A stretch of 45,229 nucleotides of DNA, from the IMG/VR virus record IMGVR_UViG_3300043775_003573, positions 1 through 45,229 of that record; one strand, written 5' to 3'. Under the pieces are notes generated by a model, which saw only the letters and a program-made list of their open reading frames with translations, did not search any database and was not told the origin of the DNA. This DNA is from a virus. Every line of letters starts with the position of its first letter. Positions within the stretch are counted from its first letter, which is position 1. The translations under genes were made by a program, and so were the position numbers. Below are positions 1-7,391 of the stretch, one piece after another.

Positions 1-90
1 ATTGAAGTAGTAACTCAAAAAAAATGGTACGATACTTTCCTATTTAAAGTCGGATTAGGATTTATAGGCGGAGTTTTAATAACTAAGTAA
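1..90 (+). CDS. 3' end of a small membrane protein (partial)
   Basis: The frame is open from the first base and stops with TAA at 88-90, giving 29 C-terminal residues. They end in a hydrophobic glycine-rich stretch (VGLGFIGGVLITK) like a C-terminal membrane anchor with a terminal lysine. The start lies off the left edge. If the window ends were simply joined, this frame meets a TAA a few codons upstream without an ATG, so a direct circular join does not complete the gene. Function unknown. Confidence 0.5.
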   Translation: MEVVTQKKWYDTFLFKVGLGFIGGVLITK

Positions 91-120
91 GTTACCAAAA
101 AAATAATTAACTACTAAACA

Positions 121-145
121 GCTATCGGAAACGGTGGCTTTTTTT
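121..145 (+). terminator. Rho-independent terminator
   Basis: A 7-bp stem GCTATCG/CGGTGGC (two G-U pairs) closed by a GAAA tetraloop at 121-138 is followed directly by seven T residues. It lies 30 nt after the stop of the partial gene and so ends the transcript entering from the left. Confidence 0.75.
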
Positions 146-232
146 GTGCTTTGTAAATTAAAAAAAATCTTTTCAAAAAAATTATTTCAGTTTATTTTTA
201 AATAAATGCCTAGATACTTCTTTCATTTAACA

Positions 233-240
233 TAATTTTG
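233..240 (+). promoter_or_regulatory. Candidate Bacteroidota promoter -7 box
   Basis: TAATTTTG at 233-240 matches the Bacteroidota -7 consensus TANNTTTG. It lies downstream of a terminator and upstream of the mini-gene and the capsid gene, where a strong late promoter is expected. No clear TTTG -33 box is visible at 19-20 nt upstream, so this is tentative. Confidence 0.3.
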
Positions 241-302
241 GATTGTAATTATATCTGAATATAATTATCATTTAAAATAAGTTTAGTTACAATCATTCTG
301 AA

Positions 303-428
303 ATGAGAAACGAGATTAAAAAGGTTACAAAGATTACAAAGATTACAAAGATTACAAAGATTACAAAGATTACAAAGATTACAAAAACATTAGCCATCGT
401 AATAGATGGAGTTTTAATAGCTAATTAA
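303..428 (+). CDS. 41-aa KIT-repeat mini-protein (possible)
   Basis: ATG at 303 opens a 41-codon frame: MRNEIKK, then tandem three-residue units (VTK, then KIT repeated), then TLAIVIDGVLIAN. The repeat is encoded by 9-nt tandem units, so the frame survives copy-number change. The C-terminal GVLIAN and its DNA (GGAGTTTTAATAGCTAATTAA) closely resemble the last codons of the partial gene ending at 90, which suggests a truncated relative of it. It could equally be a non-coding repeat with a fortuitous frame. No known function. Confidence 0.35.
   Translation: MRNEIKKVTKITKITKITKITKITKITKTLAIVIDGVLIAN
323..385 (+). repeat. 7 x 9-nt tandem repeat (GATTACAAA)
   Basis: Six perfect copies of GATTACAAA follow one GGTTACAAA copy, in the leader upstream of the capsid gene and inside the 41-codon frame. 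The unit length of three codons keeps the reading frame. Confidence 0.9.
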
Positions 429-523
429 ATAGATAGAAAATTTTTATCTTCAAGGATTAGTTTGCCGAACAAAATTTAAGAGTAAAAAAACACAAAACAC
501 AAAACAAATAAAAACATAAAAAA

Positions 524-1225
524 ATGTCAGTAAGAAATTATTTAGCAAGAGCGCAAAGAAGCGCAATGGAGAATTTTTCTAATGCAGATGGATTTATAGA
601 TGATGATTTATCATTCTCTGGTGAAGACTTCTTCAATGCACAAGGAAATTCAATGATAGGGCAACAAGCGGCTCAAACGTCTCAACCATATATTATAGAT
701 ATTACATCTACTTCTGGTTCAGCAGTATCAAATTTTGAAGTATTAGGGTCTTACCAATACATCAATAACGCAGGTTTTACACCAAACGGAGAATTGACTA
801 TTGGGTCAATTACAGTTAGTTCTGGAATTTCAGACATCTCTTATAGAGAGATGCTATATCAATTTATGAACAATCCTTATTCTGTTGGTTTGACTTATAT
901 TCAATCAGCTACGGCTAACCAAGTATTAGAAACTCTTTCAGTTAACACTAAAGATGCAAATGGTAACTTGGCTCAAAAGACTTTAGTTCCGACTATTGAC
1001 CCTTACCAACAACAAACTACAATCATTGCAATGAAATATGCTTATCGTATTGATGGTTTCACAAAAATCATCATCCGTCAAATTCTTGCAAATGCAACTG
1101 TAAAACTTTACTTCTACCCAGCAGACAACATAAACCTTGCTCGTGCTTTAGGAGGACAGTCAGTTAGTAAACAATTTGGTTCTCCAAAAGTTGCTAGTGG
1201 ACAAACTATTAAGATTGCGCAATAA
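524..1225 (+). CDS. Putative major capsid protein
   Basis: A 233-aa, mostly beta-strand-like protein without a membrane segment. It is the first gene of the structural block, with an A-rich leader and a strong hairpin directly after the stop, as expected for an abundant product. The N-terminus is acidic/aromatic (FSNADGFIDDDLSFSG, about residues 18-33). Residues about 125-215 align by eye with most of the 147-aa protein at 32550-32993: both have D-x-NGN, then TIDPYQ-x-Q, then matching spacing to the C-terminal strands. Two related small beta proteins in one virus recall the paired single-jelly-roll capsid proteins of sphaerolipovirus-like viruses. I recognise no named family, so the capsid role is inferred from position, size and context. 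Confidence 0.5.
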   Translation: MSVRNYLARAQRSAMENFSNADGFIDDDLSFSGEDFFNAQGNSMIGQQAAQTSQPYIIDITSTSGSAVSNFEVLGSYQYINNAGFTPNGELTIGSITVSSGISDISYREMLYQFMNNPYSVGLTYIQSATANQVLETLSVNTKDANGNLAQKTLVPTIDPYQQQTTIIAMKYAYRIDGFTKIIIRQILANATVKLYFYPADNINLARALGGQSVSKQFGSPKVASGQTIKIAQ

Positions 1226-1261
1226 TTTATGTTATTGAGGTAATCAAATTAATGTATAATT

Positions 1262-1302
1262 AAAGAGAGCAAGTCTGATTTAGTCAACTTGCTCTCTTTT
1301 TA
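1262..1302 (+). terminator. Terminator/attenuator behind the capsid gene
   Basis: A perfect 13-bp stem, AAAGAGAGCAAGT (1262-1274) with ACTTGCTCTCTTT (1286-1298), has an 11-nt loop and runs into T residues. It lies 36 nt after the capsid stop and only about 16 nt before the next ATG. No promoter fits between, so the downstream genes are probably reached by read-through, leaving the capsid mRNA in excess. Confidence 0.85.
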
Positions 1303-1317
1303 TTTAAAATAAAAAAT

Positions 1318-1800
1318 ATGTCAGATTATAACGATATTGCATTAAGAAATCCACAAGGAGCTGTAAGCGTTATATCCTCTTTCGGATATGAAATACTAGA
1401 CCGAAGTAATTTAGGTCAAAGCTTAAACGAGTTAATAGCTCAAGAAGGTGAGCCAGCTTTAAGAAAAGTTATGGAAATACACCCAGACAAAGATGTTATT
1501 TTAGAATTATTTTCTAATAAAACTACAGAACCAGAAAAAAACGGGTGTGGCTGTTCGTCTTGTAATGAAAAAAAATCCGATAAAATATTTGAGCGTAACT
1601 CTGAAGGAAATTTTGAAAGATATGAAAACTTCATTAACTTCAACGGAATACTAGAAGAAGCAAAAAAAACTGCTAGCACAACTGCTAACACAAATGCTAA
1701 CACAACTTCTAATACTAATATTTTAGCACATCAAACAAACAATATATTAATAGTCGCAAGTTTATTTATAGCGACTGTTTTAATTCTAAAAATTAAATAA
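1318..1800 (+). CDS. Tail-anchored virion protein with CxCxxC motif
   Basis: 160 aa. Residues 1-65 look like a small helical domain similar in pattern to the N-termini of the proteins at 1802 and 31206. A cysteine cluster C77-x-C79-xx-C82 follows, then a polar region, a Thr/Asn/Ala linker with repeated TAN/TNT (118-135), and one membrane segment at about 142-158 ending IKLK-like at the C-terminus. The anchor would leave the bulk of the protein on the cytoplasmic side, or facing the capsid if the virion has an inner membrane. Two bases separate it from the next gene. No named family recognised. Confidence 0.6.
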   Translation: MSDYNDIALRNPQGAVSVISSFGYEILDRSNLGQSLNELIAQEGEPALRKVMEIHPDKDVILELFSNKTTEPEKNGCGCSSCNEKKSDKIFERNSEGNFERYENFINFNGILEEAKKTASTTANTNANTTSNTNILAHQTNNILIVASLFIATVLILKIK

Positions 1801-1801
1801 A

Positions 1802-2569
1802 ATGAACGAACTATCAAATTTAGGGGCAGATGTAATTGTAAACAGCGTTATAGAAAATAGAGGCGATGTTGTAGACTTACTTTTTAAAAACGGAGCAATA
1901 GTGCCTGACGACTTAACTAATTTAGAGTTGTCTCAAATAGTCACAGAGCTTTTAAAAAATTCAAGTAATTTCCAAAATGAATATTTGGATTTTATAACTA
2001 ATCTTATAATTTCAAAAAATCAGATTGTAACGAGTAATTATAGTAACTTAGATGGTGATTTTTACAATGAAGATGAGATGGGTAATTATAATAACGTAGA
2101 AGGAACTTTTTACGATGTAGATGAAATGAGTGATTATAATAACTTAGAAGGAACTTTTTACGATGAAGATGAAATGAGTGATTACAGTAATGCTGTAGGT
2201 AGCTTTTCAGATACTTTTAGCGTAGCTCCAAGTCCTTTTACTCCAAAAAATACAGCTCAGACTAGTCCAAGTACAGGTTCAACAAATACAACAACTACAA
2301 CGCCAAGAACTGGATTTACGTTAGATAAAGGCTTAGATATTATAACCAAAGGTTTAAATGCTTTTTTAACTTTAGATACTAACAAAACAAATAGAGCTTT
2401 GGCAGATGCTTCTGTAAAAACTACTCAATCTTCAACGATTATTAGTACGCCAGATACATATACAAAAACTAAAAAATCAAATACTACAACGTATGTTATT
2501 TTAGCATTAGTGGGTGTTTTAGTAGTTGGTGGTGGAATTATGTATGCAGTTAAACGTAAAAATTCTTAA
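1802..2569 (+). CDS. Tail-anchored protein with acidic aromatic repeats
   Basis: 255 aa. A helical N-terminal domain (1-72) is followed by three and a half 16-residue repeats (79-140) with consensus [N/D]Y[S/N]N-x-[D/E]G-x-FY[D/N]-x-DEM. A Thr/Ser/Pro linker and a short helical segment come next, then one membrane segment (about 229-250) and a basic tail KRKNS. The repeat core resembles the acidic N-terminus of the capsid candidate (FSNADGF-I-DDD), so the repeats may be a binding peptide used at the capsid-membrane interface. That is inference. Start ATG directly follows the previous stop. Confidence 0.6.
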   Translation: MNELSNLGADVIVNSVIENRGDVVDLLFKNGAIVPDDLTNLELSQIVTELLKNSSNFQNEYLDFITNLIISKNQIVTSNYSNLDGDFYNEDEMGNYNNVEGTFYDVDEMSDYNNLEGTFYDEDEMSDYSNAVGSFSDTFSVAPSPFTPKNTAQTSPSTGSTNTTTTTPRTGFTLDKGLDIITKGLNAFLTLDTNKTNRALADASVKTTQSSTIISTPDTYTKTKKSNTTTYVILALVGVLVVGGGIMYAVKRKNS

Positions 2570-2571
2570 TT

Positions 2572-2883
2572 ATGTCTTTTTTTACAACAGACGCAGGACG
2601 AAACACTATAGGTGCAGGTATAAACAGTTTATTGAGCTTAGGAGTAACAGCAGTAGGTGCTAATCAAGACAGAAAATTATTAGCAGGTCAAGCAAATATT
2701 TCGGCTCAACAAAATCAAACCGCAATAGAAGTCGAGAGAGAAAGAACAAGACAAGCTCAATTAAACCTCGAAGCTTCAAGGGCTAAAGCTCCAGAATCTG
2801 GAAGTAAGGCTCTTTACATTGGATTAGCAATAGGAGGAGTAGTTATTTTAGGAGGTATTATTTTTGCGGTAACTAGAAAATAG
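2572..2883 (+). CDS. Small tail-anchored membrane protein
   Basis: 103 aa. The N-terminus has a weakly hydrophobic glycine-rich segment (10-30), then a charged helix that looks like coiled coil (40-75; ERERTRQAQLNLEASR), and a membrane segment at 82-100 ending VTRK. The layout matches the proteins at 31206 and 31756: Gly/Ala-rich segment, helix, C-terminal anchor. Probably a virion membrane component; no named family recognised. Confidence 0.6.
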   Translation: MSFFTTDAGRNTIGAGINSLLSLGVTAVGANQDRKLLAGQANISAQQNQTAIEVERERTRQAQLNLEASRAKAPESGSKALYIGLAIGGVVILGGIIFAVTRK

Positions 2884-2889
2884 AAAAAA

Positions 2890-3114
2890 ATGGGAGCAGT
2901 AAAAGGTTACATGGCAGATGTAAAAAGCATTGTGAGTAAGGACAAAAGAGATATTCTATTGCATACATCAAAGGCTTCGGTTAACGGAGCTGTCACTGGT
3001 CTTGTGCTAGGACTAATGATAGGATATTACAAAAACAAAAATGTTTATGTAAGTGGTCTTATAGGAGCCGTAGTTGGCGGTGTTGCCACTGCAATTATTG
3101 TATCTAAAAAATAA
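2890..3114 (+). CDS. Small membrane protein, two hydrophobic segments
   Basis: 74 aa. A basic N-terminal helix (1-28) precedes two hydrophobic glycine-rich segments (about 32-47 and 53-70) separated by a short basic loop (YYKNKNVY). The product ends VSKK. One of the few proteins here with a two-pass pattern, glycine-zipper-like. This could be a channel or holin-like protein, but nothing decides it. Confidence 0.55.
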   Translation: MGAVKGYMADVKSIVSKDKRDILLHTSKASVNGAVTGLVLGLMIGYYKNKNVYVSGLIGAVVGGVATAIIVSKK

Positions 3115-3119
3115 AAAAA

Positions 3120-3605
3120 ATGGAAAATAAAACCACAATTGGTATTGGAGTTGTATTGTTAGCAGGTGTTGGGTATTACTTATACACCAAAAACAAAAAA
3201 AATCAAACTCCTTTGGTTAATATGCCAAATAAACCTGCTTTACCTACTTTTGATAGGGATAAAGCTTCAAGAGAGTGGGCGGAATTGCAGTTTAAAAGAG
3301 AAGCTGAGTTTAGGGCTAAAAATAACGGCGTGGTTAAGCAAGGTGTCTCTTTGGTTACTGATGCAAAAACTGGAAAAATAACTGAGGTAGCTGTGATGAA
3401 TAAAATTAAATCAGAGCTTAATCTTTACTATGACATGTTAAAAGTTTTAAATTCTATTACAGATGATTCTGATGCTGAATTTATGTTTAATCAATATAAA
3501 ACAATCTTTAAATCAGGTGATGATAGGAATTATAAACCAGACTTAAATACTCAAATTAGAACGGATTCTATTCTAAAAAAATATCCAAGCGCAAGAATCG
3601 ATTAA
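3120..3605 (+). CDS. N-anchored virion membrane protein
   Basis: 161 aa with a membrane segment at residues 6-23 immediately followed by KNKKN, the signature shared by most genes here (short N-terminus, TM, basic cluster). By the positive-inside rule the 135-residue C-terminal part faces the cytoplasm. That part is helical and charged (coiled-coil-like around 45-65). No known domain recognised. A 71-codon frame in another phase inside it is a shadow. Confidence 0.6.
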   Translation: MENKTTIGIGVVLLAGVGYYLYTKNKKNQTPLVNMPNKPALPTFDRDKASREWAELQFKREAEFRAKNNGVVKQGVSLVTDAKTGKITEVAVMNKIKSELNLYYDMLKVLNSITDDSDAEFMFNQYKTIFKSGDDRNYKPDLNTQIRTDSILKKYPSARID

Positions 3606-3624
3606 TTAAAATAAAAAACAAAAA

Positions 3625-3906
3625 ATGGATAATAAAAAAATTATTATAGGAGTTGGTGCAGTTGTTTTATTAGGTGTAGTTTACTACATGATGACAAAAA
3701 AGAAAGCGCCATATACAATACAATGGAAAGGAGACCCTACTGGGGCTGTTTTTGTAGTTATAAATGGTAAGAAATATGGTTTTATTAGTGGAAAAGCATT
3801 TGATGCTTATGGGCGTTCGGAGCCTAAATCAGTTACAAAAGAAGAAGTAGACGCTATTCCTAGTGGGGGAAGGGTTGACGAACTTGGAAAAGTTGTTCCG
3901 AATTAA
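3625..3906 (+). CDS. N-anchored membrane protein with small soluble domain
   Basis: 93 aa: membrane segment 5-22, basic stop-transfer TKKK, then a compact domain of about 65 residues with beta-strand pattern (YTIQWKG, AVFVVINGKKYGF) and a proline/glycine-rich end. Phrases of the type VINGKKYGF resemble short virion-associated domains, but I cannot assign a family. Confidence 0.55.
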   Translation: MDNKKIIIGVGAVVLLGVVYYMMTKKKAPYTIQWKGDPTGAVFVVINGKKYGFISGKAFDAYGRSEPKSVTKEEVDAIPSGGRVDELGKVVPN

Positions 3907-3957
3907 AAACTGTATATGGAAAAGGTTTGAAAAAAAGGCATCAATAAAAATAAAAAC

Positions 3958-4632
3958 ATGAAGAAATTAAATTTATTAGGTATATTAGCGATAGGAGGAA
4001 TTGGTTATTACTTGTTAAAAAACAAAAAATCAAAGCCAATTTCTTCATCGTCAGCTCCATATACTAAAGAAATAACTTCGGAAAATAAATTAGTTGAATA
4101 TCCTGTCAATACCTATGCTAAAATTAATACAGCCCCATCGCCAATTACAAATTGGAGTGGAAATAATAACATGCCAACTCCAATAAAAGTCGATGTTAGC
4201 TCCGTTAGTACAATTAAGCCGAGTACAACTACTGTAAAAAATAATTCAAGCGTAAAAATAGAAAATGCGTTATCGCCTCTAGGAATTGCTAATCCAAAAG
4301 CATTGCCTAAACTTAGTTTAATTGACGCTGTTAGTAAAACAGTATTTGATTTATATCCTAAAGACGGAATTTGGAAAGCAGAACCATGGCAATTAAATAA
4401 TCCTTTATGGGATAGGTATGGAATTGAAAAAGCAATGAATGAAAATCACAGTAATTATATTGGAATGGGAACTAAATTTTTAATTTTAAATCCTTCTAAA
4501 AGAAACAAATATACTGCTTATGTAGACCAATTTGGAAATATAATTGATGCTGGAAGGACTGCAAATGGCACGGCTATGGCTTCTGCTCTTGCAATTTCAC
4601 AATATAGAATAAAAAATAACATACCTTTTTAA
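3958..4632 (+). CDS. N-anchored membrane protein with Thr/Ser linker
   Basis: 224 aa. A membrane segment (5-20) followed by KNKKSKP, then a long Ser/Thr/Pro/Asn linker to about residue 110 and a C-terminal globular region (118-224). That region has a Trp/Tyr-rich patch (WKAEPWQLNNPLWDRYG) and an alanine-rich helix near the end. This anchor-linker-domain layout recurs through the block. Domain not recognised. A 51-nt gap precedes the ATG. Confidence 0.55.
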   Translation: MKKLNLLGILAIGGIGYYLLKNKKSKPISSSSAPYTKEITSENKLVEYPVNTYAKINTAPSPITNWSGNNNMPTPIKVDVSSVSTIKPSTTTVKNNSSVKIENALSPLGIANPKALPKLSLIDAVSKTVFDLYPKDGIWKAEPWQLNNPLWDRYGIEKAMNENHSNYIGMGTKFLILNPSKRNKYTAYVDQFGNIIDAGRTANGTAMASALAISQYRIKNNIPF

Positions 4633-4646
4633 AAAAATAAAATAAA

Positions 4647-4760
4647 ATGGAAAATTTATCAAAAAATACAAAAATAATAATCGTATTAGGTCTTTTAGGA
4701 TTATCTTATTATCTTTGGAATCAGCAGAAAAAAAATAAAAACACTAATTTAAAAAAATAA
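4647..4760 (+). CDS. 37-aa single-pass membrane peptide
   Basis: ATG at 4647 gives MENLSKNTK, a membrane segment of about 15-17 residues (IIIVLGLLGLSYYLW) and a basic tail (NQQKKNKN). It fits the anchor pattern of its neighbours and the A-rich leader and tight spacing (5 nt to the next ATG) of the operon, so it is very likely real despite its length. Confidence 0.6.
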   Translation: MENLSKNTKIIIVLGLLGLSYYLWNQQKKNKNTNLKK

Positions 4761-4765
4761 TAATT

Positions 4766-4912
4766 ATGAGTCAGATACAAAATCAAAATATGTCAAAAAA
4801 TGAAAAACAAAAATCTCTTACCAAAACTTTGGTTAGTGTGGGAGCGAGTGTATTGGTGCTGTTTGCAACCGTTTGGGTTATAGGCATTGCTTGGAAAAAA
4901 AGCCAAAACTAA
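4766..4912 (+). CDS. 48-aa single-pass membrane peptide
   Basis: ATG at 4766. A polar Lys/Gln-rich N-terminus (1-22) is followed by a membrane segment (about 23-43, LVSVGASVLVLFATVWVIGI) and AWKKSQN. A later in-frame ATG at residue 9 is possible. Neighbours on both sides have the same small-anchor design. Confidence 0.55.
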   Translation: MSQIQNQNMSKNEKQKSLTKTLVSVGASVLVLFATVWVIGIAWKKSQN

Positions 4913-4924
4913 TAATTTTAGATT

Positions 4925-5053
4925 ATGGATAAAAAAACAATCGGGAGCATTTTAGTAGTCTTAGGGATAGGTGCTTTAACTTATCTATATGTCGGCTACC
5001 TTAGACCTAAACAACAAGGAATACAAGACGCATTACGAGAAAATAAAAAATAA
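4925..5053 (+). CDS. 42-aa single-pass membrane peptide
   Basis: ATG at 4925 gives MDKKTIG, a membrane segment (about 7-25, SILVVLGIGALTYLYVGYL) and a polar basic C-terminus (RPKQQGIQDALRENKK). It has the same leader style and topology as the longer N-anchored proteins around it and ends 5 nt before the next gene. Confidence 0.55.
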   Translation: MDKKTIGSILVVLGIGALTYLYVGYLRPKQQGIQDALRENKK

Positions 5054-5058
5054 CAACA

Positions 5059-5364
5059 ATGGAAGATGAATTATTGGGTAAAAGTGCAAATCAGCTATGG
5101 AAAGAAAGCGGAACTACTTTAAGTTTTAAAGATTGGATTCAAAGAGAAAAAGAAAAGGGAATGTTAATTCCTAATAAATTAATTAATGATTCCATTGCTT
5201 TAATTAAGAGTAGGGTTGGCATAAGAGATAGCGAAATTAGCAATGTTTCTTTAGAACAAGGAACTTCTAAAACAGTTTTAGGATTAAATAAATTGGCTAT
5301 AATATCAAGTGTTTTAATTATTGGGGGGGCTTTGGCTTACAACTTTTATAAAAAAAGAAAGTAA
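5059..5364 (+). CDS. Tail-anchored protein with SFKDWI motif
   Basis: 101 aa. The N-terminal 35 residues (LGKSANQLWKESG, then LSFKDWIQREKEKG) form a short motif of a kind I associate with small proteins of Bacteroidota phages. A polar helix follows, then a C-terminal membrane segment (78-96) with YKKRK behind it. Opposite anchoring to its neighbours: bulk before the anchor. Function unknown. Confidence 0.6.
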   Translation: MEDELLGKSANQLWKESGTTLSFKDWIQREKEKGMLIPNKLINDSIALIKSRVGIRDSEISNVSLEQGTSKTVLGLNKLAIISSVLIIGGALAYNFYKKRK

Positions 5365-5366
5365 AT

Positions 5367-6152
5367 ATGAATTTTAGACTTCAGACAAGATACGATGAGA
5401 TGTGTTTGGTTATCAATTTAGCCGTAAAAACACCAACAGTTGTAAGAATAAAAATTTATGACGAAATGAAGCCTAAAATAGTCTTTACAGATAGGTATAA
5501 AACTGTTTTTTCAGAAGAAACTTTTTATGTTAGATTGCCCCTTACATCTGATAACATAGTAATTTCTATTTATGATGATAAAATAGGTAATATGCCAAAG
5601 GAACAAGAGAATAATATAATGATTAAAGTAATTGATAAAATTCCTTTGGAAAAAAGACTTGATGTAGTTGATGTAAAAAATAGAACCGTTGCTAATTTTA
5701 TAAATTTCGCTCAGAGGTTTTGTTATAATTCAGCATATTTAGAATCTAATAAAGCGTACCAATCTGATGATGGAGAGTTTTTAATAGAACTTGAACCATA
5801 TATAACTGGAAAAAACGGAAATACTTTAACAACGCCAGCAAGAATCTCTAAAGTAACTGGAAGGATTCAAGTGTCAAAAAAAGAATTTGATACCTATACA
5901 GTGCCTATGAAGTTTGCTATTTTGTGCCATGAGTTTTCGCATTTTTATTTGAATGAAAATATGGACGATGAGAGCGAAGCAGATATAAATGGTTTGTTAA
6001 TATATTTAGGATTAGGTTATCCTAGAATTGAGGGATACCAAGCTTTTTTAGAAGTTTTTAAGGACAGCCCTAACGAGCAGAATAAAAAGCGTTTCGACAG
6101 AATTGATGCTTTCATACAAAATTTTGAAAAAAATAAAATGATTTTACAATAA
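5367..6152 (+). CDS. HExxH zinc metalloprotease
   Basis: 261 aa and one of the few proteins in this block without a membrane segment. H188-E-F-S-H192 is the zinc-binding/catalytic HExxH helix. E204 in the following SEADINGL is the likely third ligand, as in gluzincin-type peptidases with an EAD-x-x-G motif. Residues 1-100 look like a beta domain. It starts 2 nt after the previous stop. Placement among virion membrane genes suggests a maturation protease or a host-entry enzyme acting on the envelope; the motif is clear, the substrate unknown. Confidence 0.7.
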   Translation: MNFRLQTRYDEMCLVINLAVKTPTVVRIKIYDEMKPKIVFTDRYKTVFSEETFYVRLPLTSDNIVISIYDDKIGNMPKEQENNIMIKVIDKIPLEKRLDVVDVKNRTVANFINFAQRFCYNSAYLESNKAYQSDDGEFLIELEPYITGKNGNTLTTPARISKVTGRIQVSKKEFDTYTVPMKFAILCHEFSHFYLNENMDDESEADINGLLIYLGLGYPRIEGYQAFLEVFKDSPNEQNKKRFDRIDAFIQNFEKNKMILQ

Positions 6153-6157
6153 AAATT

Positions 6158-6430
6158 ATGAAAACAAAAAATATATTGATTGGTGCGGGGGTTTTAGTGG
6201 TTGGTTACTTGCTTTTGAAAAAAAGTAAAAATAATCAGCAACCTTTTAATATTCAGACAATAGTAAAAGACCAATCTAAAGCAGTTGTAGGCAGACCTAT
6301 GACAGAAGATGAGTTGAAAAAGTTTAAATGCGAAATGGAATATTCTAAATTAGCAAAGCCAATGGTTATGATGCCTCCAGAATATTGGAGTAAACGGAAA
6401 GAAGAATGGATGAAAGCTAATTGTAAATAA
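6158..6430 (+). CDS. N-anchored small membrane protein
   Basis: 90 aa. Membrane segment at 5-20 (ILIGAGVLVVGYLLL) followed by KKSKNN, then a 65-residue soluble part with a proline/methionine patch (MVMMPPEYWSKRKEEW). The first 20 residues are closely similar to those of the genes at 6439 and 7011, so these three form a local paralogous set of anchors with unrelated cargo. Confidence 0.6.
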   Translation: MKTKNILIGAGVLVVGYLLLKKSKNNQQPFNIQTIVKDQSKAVVGRPMTEDELKKFKCEMEYSKLAKPMVMMPPEYWSKRKEEWMKANCK

Positions 6431-6438
6431 ATAAAAAC

Positions 6439-7008
6439 ATGAAAATAGATAACAAAAAATTATTGATTGGTGCAGGTATATTAGCCGTTGGAACTGCAAT
6501 ATACCTATTCTTAAAAAATAAACGCAATAAAAGTCAGGTTGGAATATTAGATGACGAATCGATAGAAATTGACTATAATAACGCAAGTGGTAAACCCTCT
6601 TCTACTGCTAGTGGAATAGCAAGCGGAGTAGAAAAACCTTTGTCGGTTAACGATTATAATACTAGTATAGAAAAGGCATTAAATGATAAAAAATATCAAA
6701 ATTACATAGGACAAAAAATATATACTCTAGTTGATAATGTGAATGTAAGAATGGGTGCAAATGTAAATAATGGTATATTTCATAACAAAGCTGGCACAAT
6801 ACCAAAGAAAAAAACATTTATAGGAAAGGTAGTTACTGCAAAATTAGGAAATGATAAAAAAATATGGTTTGCGGTAAATGAAGAAAACTCAAATATATTA
6901 TATAATGTTAAAAAGCATTTTAATTGGAGCATTTATTTAGAAAGAGACCCTTCTCTACGTTGGTTTAGGTCGGATGTAGTAATTGTTAAATTAGATAAAA
7001 ATAAATAA
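6439..7008 (+). CDS. N-anchored protein with SH3-like domain
   Basis: 189 aa. Membrane segment 8-24 (LLIGAGILAVGTAIYLF) plus KNKRNK, a Ser/Gly linker, then a C-terminal domain from about residue 95. There, YTLVDNVNVRMGANVNNG, a lysine-rich turn and GKVVTAKL resemble a bacterial SH3 (SH3b) fold used for cell-wall binding. The fold call is by motif rhythm only. With the peptidoglycan-binding protein at 7392 it may form part of an entry or lysis device on the virion membrane. Confidence 0.5.
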   Translation: MKIDNKKLLIGAGILAVGTAIYLFLKNKRNKSQVGILDDESIEIDYNNASGKPSSTASGIASGVEKPLSVNDYNTSIEKALNDKKYQNYIGQKIYTLVDNVNVRMGANVNNGIFHNKAGTIPKKKTFIGKVVTAKLGNDKKIWFAVNEENSNILYNVKKHFNWSIYLERDPSLRWFRSDVVIVKLDKNK

Positions 7009-7010
7009 AA

Positions 7011-7379
7011 ATGGAAATAGATAAAAAAAAATTATTGATTGGTGCAGGGGTTTTAGTAATTGGGTACTTAGCTTATAAAAGTATGAAAAATAAGTCTACT
7101 ATATCTAAAACAGTAGTTGCTCCTACTGTTGATACTATTGTTAAACCTACTGTTCGTACTGCTGTCGCTTTAACACCAGAGCAAGAAAAAATACAATTAT
7201 TTGAAAGAGGTGTTTTAAGTTATGAAGGGGGCGTTGCTCCAAATAAAATGGTTTTAGACAATATTGCAAAAACAAGAAATGATGCGCTTGCTAAAATTAA
7301 GAATTTAATGCTAGATGCAGAATTTGCTACTTGGAAAAGCAAACGTACAATAGATAAAAAAGCTCCTCCAAGACAATAA
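7011..7379 (+). CDS. N-anchored membrane protein, helical tail
   Basis: 122 aa. MEIDKKKLLIGAGVLVIGYL matches the anchor of the preceding gene almost residue for residue. A Thr/Val/Pro linker (TVDTIVKPTVRTAV) and a charged helical C-terminal half follow. It starts 2 nt after the previous stop. The TVDT-V linker phrase also occurs in the large paralogue array from 9612 onward. Function unknown. Confidence 0.6.
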   Translation: MEIDKKKLLIGAGVLVIGYLAYKSMKNKSTISKTVVAPTVDTIVKPTVRTAVALTPEQEKIQLFERGVLSYEGGVAPNKMVLDNIAKTRNDALAKIKNLMLDAEFATWKSKRTIDKKAPPRQ

Positions 7380-7391
7380 AAAATAAAAAAT

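Noticed and set aside
3166-3381. 71-codon + frame inside the gene at 3120
   Set aside because: Different phase, fully internal, no leader; the surrounding gene fits the anchor family.
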